Shown: positions 1-8,074 of the stretch, one piece after another
Position numbering within the stretch: position 1 is the first letter of the stretch
How the letters are laid out: every line of letters begins with the position of its first letter
Assembly (NCBI GenBank): GCA_016211085.1
Contig: JACQSY010000052.1
Location: 1 to 44,629, forward strand
Source: Acidobacteriota bacterium
GTDB lineage: Bacteria; Acidobacteriota; UBA6911; RPQK01; JACQSY01
Length of the DNA: 44,629 nt
Reading direction: 5' to 3'
Made by a program: the position numbers and the translations under genes
The notes under the pieces: model-generated
Databases searched by the model: none
Seen by the model: only the letters and a program-made list of their open reading frames with translations
Told to the model about the DNA's origin: nothing

Positions 1-1
1 C

Positions 2-148
2 CTCGGCCTGCGCGGGCTCGAACTTCAGGTGAACAAGTCGGAGCGCTTGCTGCGGCTACTGATGGCGTTTACGTTGGCTGATCTGCTCACCCTGCTGCCG
101 GGTCAGGATGAGCTTGCTCAACCAGCAAGCTTTAGAAGGGAAGGGTAG
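2..148 (+). CDS. transposase, C-terminal fragment (IS4-like DDE)
   Basis: An open frame runs from the window edge to a TAG at 146-148 and encodes 48 residues beginning LGLRGLELQV, then SERLLRLLMAFTLADLLTLL. Leu-rich helical tails of the type 'LRGLELQV..SERLLRLL..A' are familiar from the C-termini of IS4-family DDE transposases, downstream of the catalytic Glu. The start and catalytic core lie outside the window, so the family call rests on the tail only. I did not find a convincing terminal inverted repeat just downstream, so the right end of this IS is not placed. It could be an intact element cut by the window or an old remnant. Confidence 0.5.
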   Translation, partial: LGLRGLELQVNKSERLLRLLMAFTLADLLTLLPGQDELAQPASFRREG

Positions 149-582
149 AAGGGTGACACGCTTGCAATAGAGCCGCAAACCCCCACAGTTGCCGTATTTT
201 CTGTGAGACTGGCACCCAATCCCATATTCCGGGGTCGAGCGGTCTGGCCCACGGATGTCAACGGCATTTGCAATCGGCTTCAGCGATCCACCGCTGAGTG
301 GAAACCCAGATCGCTTTCCGAAAAGAGACGGAAGTAATGCGCGTGGTTGCATGCTGAAAGATTCTCCATCTTGTGGAACAAGCTGTGCGAGTGAGGGCGG
401 GCGAACACAAAACCGCCAAGCAAGTGTGACTTGTGCGGGTAGAGTGACACAAATCGCAAACCGTACATCGCCACAGGGCCCTTGACGAAATCATAAGCTC
501 TTTTTACGCGGAGTATTTATTATAAGTGTAAGTGCTGGAAGAACGGGTAAGTGAGGCGCAGCCTCGAGGAGAAGGGAGGAGC

Positions 583-606
583 GGCGGCGAGGCCAGCCTC
601 GCCGCC
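583..606. repeat. GC-rich perfect inverted repeat
   Basis: GGCGGCGAGGC (583-593) and its exact complement GCCTCGCCGCC (596-606) are separated by two bases. As RNA the top pairs would open to a small loop, giving a very stable hairpin on either strand. No T-run follows on either side, so it is not a standard intrinsic terminator. It lies in otherwise gene-free DNA next to a transposase remnant. Confidence 0.6.
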
Positions 607-905
607 AGAGTCCGGGCGGTACAGCCGCACAAATAATTCTGGAAACTCCAAAGAATTCCGGTGAAATTTGCCGATCTTTCCTGTCTAAGGAGATGAAGAA
701 CACAATCTGCAACGGCAAAGATGTAATGACGATGAAGGGCAAAGAGCAGAACCTGACAGGCGAGCGGGTGGAGGCCAACCAAGATGCGAGCGATGCGTTT
801 CCCACAAGGGAGCCCCTTAACAACCCTCCTTGAGACTCAATTGCGGATTCTCGCGCCCGGGTGTGGTGGCTGAGGAAAAGATCCGATCAAAATCTGCCAA
901 CCCTG

Positions 906-933
906 AATCTTTCCAAGAACAGACGGAAAGATT
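906..933 (-). terminator. possible 3' hairpin of the 1023-1928 gene
   Basis: AATCTTTCC (906-914) pairs perfectly with GGAAAGATT (925-933) around a 10-base loop, about 90 bases downstream of the stop of the minus-strand gene ending at 1023. No clean U-tract follows on the minus strand, only a loose TTTT further on. It may be a transcript 3' structure rather than a true intrinsic terminator. Confidence 0.25.
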
Positions 934-1022
934 GGAACACCGCCGCTGCCAAGGGAATGCCCGCCCTTGCAATGCTGGACGAACAATCAGACTTCCGCCT
1001 GCGAGCCAAAAGGCGACACGGG

Positions 1023-1928
1023 TTACTTGCATGAGGCCACAGTCTGCCAGCCTTCGGGCACATCGCAGGGAGTCGGAAAGTCACGGCACTCGCCCGTGAG
1101 CGGATTTCGAGCCGGCGTGATGACCTGGGTGCAGGGACCCAGCTCCAGTGCGGCCATGGGCACATTAATCAGTTTGCCTTCCGGGAAGAGCACCTGGAGA
1201 GCTCCCGCTGCGACCGGGATGTCAGCGGTCACTCTCAGTGAGCCAGTGAAGCTTGAAGGTATATTTGAAAACAACTCGGCCACGAACTTCGCAATTCGAG
1301 CCTGAGGTCGGATTTCAAAGCTCTTGCTTGCCGCTAGATTTCCCGAAGAATCAAGGAGAGACAGGAAGACGTGAGCCGTCTGAACCGGGGAAGGGTTCAG
1401 GAATGCATAAGCAGACCGACGATAAGGATGATCAATGGCAAAGGCGTTGAATTTTCGGGCGGCCTGGACGGCGGGCAGTTCCGCGCTGGCCAGAATTTCA
1501 TGGGAGGGCCGCCGGCAGATGGGGTGGGGTCCGACCGGCGCGTCGATCAAATCCAGCTCCGCGCTCGCGGCAATGGCAGCCAGGGAATCATAGGTCAGCC
1601 GGGCCCAGCCATCGAGCGCCGGAATGTCTTCGGCCGTGACCGATTCTATCGACCCTAGGGGTGCGATTTTCAGCACCGTCGTCGTGCCGGTTCTCGCTAC
1701 GGGAAAGAGTTCCAGAATGCGAACCGCTGTCCCATCATTTTGATAGGCCTCCAGCGTGACTTCGACGGACGAAGGGGAGAGATTGACGATACGGATCTTG
1801 GTTTGAAAATGGATCGGCTCCCGGGTGTAGCCATTGACCACGATCGGCAAGATCGCTTCTCGAGTCTCGGCGACTGCCGCGCCGGACAAGAAAGCGCCCG
1901 CACAAGCAAGAAAGACTACCCAACGCAT
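1023..1928 (-). CDS. exported protein of unknown function with Cys-containing C-terminal motif
   Basis: This 301-residue protein has a clear signal peptide (MRWVVFLACAGAFLSGAAVA, cleavage expected before ETREA). I chose the ATG at 1928 because GGGAGG lies five bases upstream; a further ATG at 1952 would add eight residues ahead of the signal. The body is rich in beta-prone, Ser/Thr/Val segments such as VNLSPSSVEVTLEAYQNDG and looks like stacked Ig-like or jelly-roll domains. The last 35 residues carry four Cys in the pattern GPC..GEC..TPC..ASC with 'NPLTGECRDFPTPCDVPEGW', which I take as a small disulfide-stabilised module. No enzyme motif is visible. It is divergent from the histidine kinase gene across 170 bp. 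Function unknown; export is well supported. Confidence 0.75.
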   Translation of the reverse strand: MRWVVFLACAGAFLSGAAVAETREAILPIVVNGYTREPIHFQTKIRIVNLSPSSVEVTLEAYQNDGTAVRILELFPVARTGTTTVLKIAPLGSIESVTAEDIPALDGWARLTYDSLAAIAASAELDLIDAPVGPHPICRRPSHEILASAELPAVQAARKFNAFAIDHPYRRSAYAFLNPSPVQTAHVFLSLLDSSGNLAASKSFEIRPQARIAKFVAELFSNIPSSFTGSLRVTADIPVAAGALQVLFPEGKLINVPMAALELGPCTQVITPARNPLTGECRDFPTPCDVPEGWQTVASCK

Positions 1929-2098
1929 ACTGACCTCCCTGACAAACTGCATATAGTTTACGGCAGGATCGGACCCTGGAGTGGATGGCGATCATGGGAA
2001 TTGGTGGCATCGTCTGGGAACTGGGCGCCCGGGAACTTCACACGATCTTGAATGAAACTTAACATGATCTCATGGCGGCGATGGGGTAAAGTAGCGCC

Positions 2099-3631
2099 AT
2101 GCGGGAGTTTCCCGATATTCTCCGTCGCAATCGCACATTCATTATCCTTTTCGCAGTGATGGTCATAATGCCTTCACTGCTTCTGGGCCTGCTCAGTTTG
2201 CGCGCCATCCGATCGGAGAGTGTGCAACGGCAATTTAAGCAAAAGCAACGTCAGCGCCAGATTGCAGGTTTACTTGAAACCGATCTGAAAGGCTGGTTGT
2301 TCTCACCCAAGCTGAATGGGGCTGTTTCCCAATCGCTCCTGAGATTTACCATTGACGATAGTCATATTGTCTTTCCGGATTTCCGATTCGCCATCCCACC
2401 CGAACGGAACGCCACTCAAGTGCCCTTCGCGTCTTCAAAAAGAACTCTGCGTAACAAGGAGCCTCTCAATGAGGTGGACGCGTCGCTGGACGCCCGGACT
2501 ATTGAGAATCTCTATTACCCGCGTATTCAGGCTTTTCTCCGGGATCGGGATCTCGGCATAAACTCCAGCGCACAGTATTTTCTTCGTTTGAAGGCAATGG
2601 TCGTTCAATTTCCTGGCACGCATAACGGATACGTGCTGGGATCTTCCCAATTGATGGAATATGCCAAGCGCAGATTGGATGACCTGACAGCGTCGGAGGA
2701 TTTTTACGGGGTCTTTTTAATTACTTCTCCTGGCGGACTGGCAGAGTCGGCCTTATCTGGAGCGGAGGTCGTAACCTTGAACGACTTTGCTTTTTTTCGT
2801 GTGGTTTTCACCAGTAAGGAGTCCGGCGGATTCAGCTTTCAGAAGAATATCCTTCTCTACTCCATCACCTTGATGACGTTGGTCATGATCCTGGGCGTCG
2901 TGTTCATGTATCGTGCCATTTCACATGAGATGGCCGCCTCTCAACTCAAGGCCGACTTTGTTTCGGCTGTCTCCCACGAGTTCCGGACGCCTCTCAGTTC
3001 CATTCTGGTTCTTGTGGAGCGTCTCGATTCAGGCCGCGTTTCCGAAGGAGACATGCTGCGGCGCTATCACCACACCTTGCGGCAGGAAACCCGTCGGTTA
3101 GGCGTGCTGATCGAAAAGCTTCTTGATTTTGCCCAAATCCAGGAAGGAAAGAGAAAATTTTCGTTTGAACGCGTCAATCTGGCGGAGATCAGTGCCGAAG
3201 CGGTTGGTCTATTCCGGGAATCCGACCAGGCTGAACGCCTGGAAGAAATTCATTTCGGACCCGCTACGCCGACTTATGTGCTCGCCGACCGTACTGCGAT
3301 TGTCCAGTGTATGCAGAACCTGATCGAGAATGCTCTGAAGTACTCGCCGTCGGGATCACCGGTGCGCGTTCGGTTTGGGCGGCGCAATGGCACGCCGTTC
3401 ATCGAAGTCCTGGATCAGGGCATAGGGATCCCCCGCCGAGAGCAGAAGAAGATCTTCGAAAAATTCTACCGCGCTCAGAACGCCCGGGGCCTCAATGTGC
3501 AAGGCACGGGAATCGGCCTGGCCTTGGTGAAGCGAATTATGGAGGCTCACGGCGGCTCAATCGCTGTCCAGACGACTCTAGGAATGGGAAGCTCTTTCAG
3601 CCTGCTTTTTAAGAAGCCTCTCGAGGAGTGA
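2099..3631 (+). CDS. membrane sensor histidine kinase
   Basis: This 510-residue protein has an inner-membrane helix at about 14-34, a roughly 210-residue extracytoplasmic sensor with no recognised fold, and a second helix at about 250-272. A HisKA domain follows, with phospho-acceptor His293 in VSHEFRTPLSS. The HATPase domain shows the N box (NLIENALKYS, 407-416), G1 (DQGIGI, 439-444), F box (FEKFYR) and G2 (GTGIGLAL, 469-476). All catalytic boxes are intact. There is no obvious HAMP domain between helix 2 and HisKA. The stop is three bases before the response regulator ATG, so the two are co-translated partners. The signal is unknown; the nearby orphan binding protein is a candidate target or input, by position only. 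Confidence 0.93.
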   Translation: MREFPDILRRNRTFIILFAVMVIMPSLLLGLLSLRAIRSESVQRQFKQKQRQRQIAGLLETDLKGWLFSPKLNGAVSQSLLRFTIDDSHIVFPDFRFAIPPERNATQVPFASSKRTLRNKEPLNEVDASLDARTIENLYYPRIQAFLRDRDLGINSSAQYFLRLKAMVVQFPGTHNGYVLGSSQLMEYAKRRLDDLTASEDFYGVFLITSPGGLAESALSGAEVVTLNDFAFFRVVFTSKESGGFSFQKNILLYSITLMTLVMILGVVFMYRAISHEMAASQLKADFVSAVSHEFRTPLSSILVLVERLDSGRVSEGDMLRRYHHTLRQETRRLGVLIEKLLDFAQIQEGKRKFSFERVNLAEISAEAVGLFRESDQAERLEEIHFGPATPTYVLADRTAIVQCMQNLIENALKYSPSGSPVRVRFGRRNGTPFIEVLDQGIGIPRREQKKIFEKFYRAQNARGLNVQGTGIGLALVKRIMEAHGGSIAVQTTLGMGSSFSLLFKKPLEE

Positions 3632-3634
3632 CGC

Positions 3635-4321
3635 ATGAAAAAGACGGTTTTGATCATCGAGGACGAACCGGCAATCCGCATGGCGATCAAGGATGAACTC
3701 GAGTTTGAGGGGTTTCAAGTGCGCCTGGCGAAAGATGGACCGGCAGGACTCGAATCGATTCTCCATTTCCCGCCCCATCTGGTCGTCCTGGATCTGATGC
3801 TGCCGGGGAAGAATGGTTTTGAAGTCTGTCGCGACATACGCGAACGCGGTATTACGATACCGGTCATCGTCCTTACCGCCAGGGGGCGTGAGACCGACAA
3901 GATCCGCGGACTGGAGTTGGGCGCGGATGACTACCTCACAAAACCCGTCAGCCTGGCCGAATTGGTAGCACGGATCCGTGCCGTCTTGCGACGTTGCGAC
4001 CGGGAGGAGAGTGGCGACATCCTGCGTTGCGGCACCATTACCGTAGACCTGCGAAAGCACCAGGTCTTCAGGGGTGACGCGGCCGTGGAAGTGACGGATA
4101 AGGAGTTTCAGATCCTGACCCTGCTTTTGAAGAGGTCTTCGGAGGTCGTGACTCGCGACGATTTTTTGAACGCCATTTGGGGAGAAGACGTCTACGTTAC
4201 TCATCGCACCATCGACACGCATATTGCCGCCCTGAGAAGAAAGATTGAGGACGATCCGGAACATCCCCGCCATATCGTGAGCGTCCGCAATGTCGGCTAT
4301 AAGTTTCACCCTGATGTTTAG
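3635..4321 (+). CDS. OmpR/PhoB-family response regulator
   Basis: This 228-residue regulator has a receiver domain (1-120) with acidic pocket E9/D10, phospho-acceptor D53 in VVLDLMLPGKNG, switch T81 and K103 in DDYLTKP. The C-terminal winged helix (about 130-228) ends in the typical recognition region HRTIDTHIAALRRKIEDDP followed by VRNVGYKF. Length and motifs match PhoB/OmpR regulators. It sits three bases after the cognate kinase and should be phosphorylated by it. Targets cannot be read from the sequence; the binding-protein gene 140 bp downstream is a positional candidate. Confidence 0.95.
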   Translation: MKKTVLIIEDEPAIRMAIKDELEFEGFQVRLAKDGPAGLESILHFPPHLVVLDLMLPGKNGFEVCRDIRERGITIPVIVLTARGRETDKIRGLELGADDYLTKPVSLAELVARIRAVLRRCDREESGDILRCGTITVDLRKHQVFRGDAAVEVTDKEFQILTLLLKRSSEVVTRDDFLNAIWGEDVYVTHRTIDTHIAALRRKIEDDPEHPRHIVSVRNVGYKFHPDV

Positions 4322-4460
4322 TTGGCCGCTGGAAAATTCATATTCCGTGTCTTCCGCGGTCAATTTCACCGCACTTTCAACGAATCTTTGCACCGCCTTC
4401 AAGCACTTCACCTGAGCGTATCTTAGATTCGGTGACCAGTGAACCTAAAGGAGGTCACCC

Positions 4461-5711
4461 ATGAAAAACTTTCAGAGTTTCTGTAGAACGGCATCGCGCC
4501 GTCTTTCACCAACCCTTTCCGCCGGGGCAAGGCGTGCCTTCGTCCGTGTGACGCAGCTGGCAATTATCGCAAGCGTACTTTCAATGGTCTTTTCAACGAC
4601 ACATGCCCAGTCTCCCGTGGTTCGCCTGCAGATTGTCAATGTCCCTGTGGACAGCGGTCTTCTGGCGCAACTGCTTCCGGACTTTGAGAGCGCCACAGGT
4701 TACCGCGTGGAAGTCGACAAGAAGGGAGACGAAGTGTACGACCTGGCAAGGCAGGGGGCAGCAGACCTGGTCCTTTCCCACTACGGCCACTCCGGCGTCG
4801 ACAATTTCATGTCCGACGGCCTGGGGCTTTGGCCACGCGCAATGTTTGCCAATCAGGCAGCAATCATTGGACCGTTATCAGATCCGGCACGTATTCGGGG
4901 GCTCGAAGACGCTGTTGAGGCATTTCGGCGAATTGCGCAGACGAGGTCGCGATTTGTCGTGAATAATGCAGCAACCGAGAAGTACCTTGCACGCGTATTG
5001 TGGGAAGCGGCCGGCCAGCCGGATCAGGCAGGCTGGTATACCGATTCGGGACTGAAAGAGCAACAGGTCATTCAGGCCGCGGAAAAATCAGAAGCCTATG
5101 TCCTCTGGGGCATTATCCCATTCCTCAAATTCAAGGAGACCTCCACCTCAAAACTGGAAGCGCTGGTGCTGGAAGACCCGCTTTTGCAGCGGATGATGAT
5201 GACGGTCATTGTAAATCCGGAGAAAGTTCCAGGCGTCAATGTCGCCGGTGCATTTGCGCTCCAGAAGTACCTGACGCTGCCGTCGACGCAGGCCCAAATT
5301 CGCGCTTTCCGTTACCCCGGCGTGAGTCAGCAGCTTTTTTGGCCCGCGGCCCGCGACAACATCGGGTCATTTCTTTCCGACACCAGCCCGCTGATCACGA
5401 CGGTGGACCCGGCAGTCAATAGCATCGTTTTCAGTCCGGCGACGGCGAGGCCCGGGGATACGGTGACCTGCACCTTCACCGGTGCCAACCTTTCTGCGCA
5501 AACCTACTTTGATGTTCGGTTTCGGAAAGAAGGAGCCAGCACCGATGAGATCGCACAGAACTGGCAGTGGGGTGTTTCGGAAGCTCACACCGTCCCCGTG
5601 GCCATCCCCTCAGGGACGTGGAAAATCACCGGTGTGCGAGCCCATCGCGACACAAACGATCACAGCGGGTTTTTCATCCCCGCTGCAGGAACCCTGACCC
5701 TTGTACCTTGA
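4461..5711 (+). CDS. tungstate/molybdate-type periplasmic binding protein with C-terminal Ig-like domain
   Basis: This 416-residue protein starts after an ideal AAGGAGG site. An unusually long n-region (about 32 residues, Arg-rich) precedes the hydrophobic LAIIASVLSMVF and a likely cleavage after THA. Residues 54-310 resemble TupA/WtpA-type oxyanion-binding proteins (DSGLLAQLLPDFESATGYRV, then a '..DLVLSHYGHSGVDNFMSDGLG' stretch and AIIGPLSDPARIRG). Residues about 318-416 form a separate beta-rich Ig-like segment starting near SIVFSPATARPGDTVTCTF, which is not part of the usual family. No permease or ATPase gene adjoins it, so it is an orphan component. It could feed a distant transporter or act as an oxyanion sensor next to the two-component pair. 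Substrate unproven. Confidence 0.75.
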   Translation: MKNFQSFCRTASRRLSPTLSAGARRAFVRVTQLAIIASVLSMVFSTTHAQSPVVRLQIVNVPVDSGLLAQLLPDFESATGYRVEVDKKGDEVYDLARQGAADLVLSHYGHSGVDNFMSDGLGLWPRAMFANQAAIIGPLSDPARIRGLEDAVEAFRRIAQTRSRFVVNNAATEKYLARVLWEAAGQPDQAGWYTDSGLKEQQVIQAAEKSEAYVLWGIIPFLKFKETSTSKLEALVLEDPLLQRMMMTVIVNPEKVPGVNVAGAFALQKYLTLPSTQAQIRAFRYPGVSQQLFWPAARDNIGSFLSDTSPLITTVDPAVNSIVFSPATARPGDTVTCTFTGANLSAQTYFDVRFRKEGASTDEIAQNWQWGVSEAHTVPVAIPSGTWKITGVRAHRDTNDHSGFFIPAAGTLTLVP

Positions 5712-5738
5712 ATTTCGTTGCTCGTCGCGTGCAAAAAA

Positions 5739-5811
<73 letters not shown>

Positions 5812-5938
5812 AGGCAAACAAAAGCCTGTATTCTAGCACAAGTTTTTTGCCGGGATAGCTGCGCATTAAAAGGTCCTGAGAACGGAAAATACGTAGGAAA
5901 AAATCTGCGTGATCACAAAGAGGCGGTTGTCAAAAGGG

Positions 5939-5966
5939 AAGGGAGCGCGCTGGCACGCGCTCCCTT
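5939..5966 (-). terminator. intrinsic-terminator-like hairpin after hsp20
   Basis: An 11-bp perfect stem, AAGGGAGCGCG (5939-5949) with CGCGCTCCCTT (5956-5966), encloses a six-base loop 20 bases downstream of the hsp20 stop. On the minus strand it runs into CCCTTTTG, a weak U-tract. The stem is very stable and its placement fits the end of a monocistronic hsp20 transcript. Confidence 0.6.
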
Positions 5967-5985
5967 GACCGCCGAAGCAAGGCGC

Positions 5986-6435
5986 TTACTGAACGGCGAC
6001 AGAGATTTGCTTGGGTTTGGCTTCTTCCTTCTTCGGAACGGTGATGGTCAAGAGCCCGTTCTTAAGACTCGCAGAAATGTGGTTGTAGTCCACCATTGCC
6101 GGGAGCACGAAACTACGGCTGAAGCGGCCATACCATCGCTCGACTTGATGGTAGTTGCGCGTTTTCTGCTCACCGGTGAACTTACGTTCGCCGCTGATGG
6201 TGAGCCTGCCGTCATGGACCGACAGATTCACTTCGTCCTTTTCAAAACCAGGTAACTCTGCCGTCAGATTTACCTCATCTTCGGTCTCATAAATGTCCAC
6301 CACAGGAGACCAGTTACCGATAAATTCGTTCTCCGGCTCATCAAAAACGCGAGTCAGGGTTTCACCAAAAAAGCGATTCATGGTCTTTTGCAGATCCTGA
6401 AGCTCTCTAAAGGGGTTGTACCTCACCAGGGTCAT
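5986..6435 (-). CDS. Hsp20/alpha-crystallin small heat-shock protein
   Basis: This 149-residue protein has the standard layout: an N-terminal arm (RYNPFRELQDLQKTMNRFF), an alpha-crystallin domain at about 43-135 (WSPVVDIYETEDEVNLTAEL, ELPGFEKDEVNLSV, LTISGERKF, then ASLKNGLLTITVPK) and a short C-terminal extension. It binds unfolding proteins and holds them for refolding without ATP. The usual C-terminal I-x-I/V anchor is present only loosely, as KQISVAV. It is divergent from nifS across about 100 bp. I see no CIRCE element. Confidence 0.95.
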   Translation of the reverse strand: MTLVRYNPFRELQDLQKTMNRFFGETLTRVFDEPENEFIGNWSPVVDIYETEDEVNLTAELPGFEKDEVNLSVHDGRLTISGERKFTGEQKTRNYHQVERWYGRFSRSFVLPAMVDYNHISASLKNGLLTITVPKKEEAKPKQISVAVQ

Positions 6436-6539
6436 AGCTTTTCTCCTTTCTCAATACGCTTGTGTTTTCATCGATTCTGGCTGTTTTGTAAGATCGCCTG
6501 GTTGTTGTGTCAAGTCGCCCAGTGCTATATTCACAGCAA

Positions 6540-7703
6540 ATGCAAGTTTATCTGGACAACAATGCCACCACGCCGCTGGATCCCGAGGTGGTGGAGGAGA
6601 TGCTGAAGCATTTCCGGGATGATTTCGGCAACGCCTCCTCCATCCATTCTTATGGCCAGCGAGCTCGCGCAGCCGTGGAAGAGGCCCGACAGAAAGTTGC
6701 TGCATTGATTGGCGCCCAGCCGCGTGAAATCGTTTTTACCAGTGGCGGGACCGAAGCCGATAATACGGCCCTTCGTGGCATTGCCACCTGGCACCGAAAA
6801 AAAGGCAACCACATTATCACGAACACCATCGAACACCCGGCGGTGCTGCGCACTTGTCAACAGCTCGAGAAAGAAGGCTTTCAGGTCACCTACGTTCCGG
6901 TCGACAACCAGGGGATCGTCCGGCTGGAGGATCTCAGGAAAGCAATCAAGCCCCAGACGATTCTCATTTCGGTCATGCACGTCAACAATGAGGTGGGAAC
7001 CATACAGCCGGTGGACGAGATCGCCCGGATTGCACGTGAAAACAAGATCCTCTTTCACACCGACGCCGTCCAATCCGTAGGAAAAATCAAGGTGGATGTG
7101 AAGGCTCTGCGCGTGGATCTCCTGACGCTTTCCGGACACAAGATTCATGGCCCCAAGGGAGTGGGAGCTCTTTACGTGCGCCAAGGCACCCGTATGAACC
7201 CCCTGCTTTATGGCGGTTCTCACGAAAGGAACCGGAGAGCAGGAACCGAGAATGTCCCGGGAATTGTGGGGCTGGGAAAAGCCTGCGAGCTCGCAGCCGG
7301 TTGCCTGGACGATTTTCAAGGGCGCGTGCGGTTCCTCAGGGACAAACTTGAAACGGAAATCCTGCGCCGTATACCTGACATCGTCCTCAACGGCAATCCG
7401 AACTTCCGAGCTCCGCACGTTTCCAACATTACTTTTCGTTACATAGAAGGAGAGGGCCTGCTCGTCTCTTTGGATTTTAAGGGCATAGCGGTCTCCACCG
7501 GCGCGGCTTGCTCGTCCGGCTCGGTTGAGCCTTCCCATGTGCTGACAGCGATGGGGCGAAACTCGGAACTGGCGAGCGGAGCCATCCGTTTCAGCCTCAG
7601 CCGCATGAACATTGAAAAAGAAGTGGACTATCTGCTCGAGACGCTACCCGGCATCATCGACCGAATGCGTGAAATGTCGCCGCTTTACCGAGCGGCCAAG
7701 TGA
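6540..7703 (+). CDS. nifS: cysteine desulfurase (NifS/IscS family)
   Basis: This 387-residue PLP enzyme removes sulfur from cysteine as a persulfide for Fe-S cluster and thio-cofactor assembly. I chose the ATG at 6540 because the family begins with a short lead into the YLDNNATTPLDPEV signature; an in-frame GTG at 6507 would add 11 unlike residues. Visible features include His99 (IEHPAVL), the PLP lysine K201 in LSGHKIHGPKG, and the catalytic Cys324 in STGAACSSGSVEPSHVL. The short mobile-loop type is consistent with the NifS/IscS class. The scaffold gene follows 10 bases after the stop. No IscR, HscA/B or ferredoxin genes are adjacent, so this is a minimal two-gene unit. Confidence 0.95.
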   Translation: MQVYLDNNATTPLDPEVVEEMLKHFRDDFGNASSIHSYGQRARAAVEEARQKVAALIGAQPREIVFTSGGTEADNTALRGIATWHRKKGNHIITNTIEHPAVLRTCQQLEKEGFQVTYVPVDNQGIVRLEDLRKAIKPQTILISVMHVNNEVGTIQPVDEIARIARENKILFHTDAVQSVGKIKVDVKALRVDLLTLSGHKIHGPKGVGALYVRQGTRMNPLLYGGSHERNRRAGTENVPGIVGLGKACELAAGCLDDFQGRVRFLRDKLETEILRRIPDIVLNGNPNFRAPHVSNITFRYIEGEGLLVSLDFKGIAVSTGAACSSGSVEPSHVLTAMGRNSELASGAIRFSLSRMNIEKEVDYLLETLPGIIDRMREMSPLYRAAK

Positions 7704-7713
7704 AAGAGAGATT

Positions 7714-8067
7714 TTGTACAGCGACAAGGTAAAACAGCTGATTCAGGAGCTTCCCAACCGCGGAAAACTTGAAGCCGCCACTCATACATCAAGGGTTGAG
7801 AACCCGGTTTGCGGTGATATTACGCAGCTTTATTTTCGAGTGGAAAATGACAGCGTGGTCGAGTCGCGTTTCCAAACCTACGGTTGTCCGGCTGCCATCG
7901 CAGCTTCAGCAGCCGTGACGCTTCTATGCCGGGACCACAGTGTGAAGGAGTGTCTGGAGCTGACGACTGACACGTTGCTCAAATATCTGGGAGGCCTTCC
8001 CGCCCACAAGCTTCACGGCGCAGAACTGGCGATAGATGCTTTGCGCTCCGCCTTGAGACCTTCCTGA
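7714..8067 (+). CDS. NifU/IscU-type Fe-S scaffold lacking the third ligand cysteine
   Basis: From a TTG at 7714 (purine tract AAAGAGAG just upstream) the product has 117 residues of one NifU N-terminal/IscU domain. It shows NPVCGD (Cys33, Asp35) and TYGCPAA (Cys58). The third ligand site, normally HC in a K-x-H-C-x-x-L-A stretch, reads KLHGAELA: His101 is kept but Cys is Gly102 (codon GGC at 8017-8019, one base from TGC). An upstream in-frame ATG at 7612 would overlap nifS by 92 bases and adds unrelated sequence, so I reject it. The protein should receive persulfide sulfur from the upstream desulfurase, but with two of three Cys its cluster binding is uncertain. No C-terminal Nfu domain is present. 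Confidence 0.85.
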   Translation: MYSDKVKQLIQELPNRGKLEAATHTSRVENPVCGDITQLYFRVENDSVVESRFQTYGCPAAIAASAAVTLLCRDHSVKECLELTTDTLLKYLGGLPAHKLHGAELAIDALRSALRPS

Positions 8068-8074
8068 CGAGCTT

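Larger units (their letters stand above)
149..1022. other. 874 bp region with no convincing gene
   Basis: The frames here are short, overlap on both strands and show no recognisable domain. It lies between a transposase tail and the 3' end of an exported-protein gene, so it may contain the missing IS end and degenerate DNA. It holds a GC-rich inverted repeat (583-606), a 9-bp hairpin (906-933) and a 46-codon frame (693-833, beginning MKNTICNGKD). The purine tract AAGGAG of that frame directly abuts its ATG, too close for normal initiation, so I do not call it as a gene. Confidence 0.5.

Noticed and set aside
693..833. 46-codon frame beginning MKNTICNGKD
   Set aside because: The AAGGAG tract touches the ATG, leaving no spacing, and no family or conserved context supports it.
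3578..4411. 277-codon minus-strand frame over the response regulator
   Set aside because: Antisense to a regulator with all conserved residues; composition is not protein-like.
6531..7538. 335-codon minus-strand frame over nifS
   Set aside because: Antisense shadow of a gene with intact catalytic motifs and codon structure.
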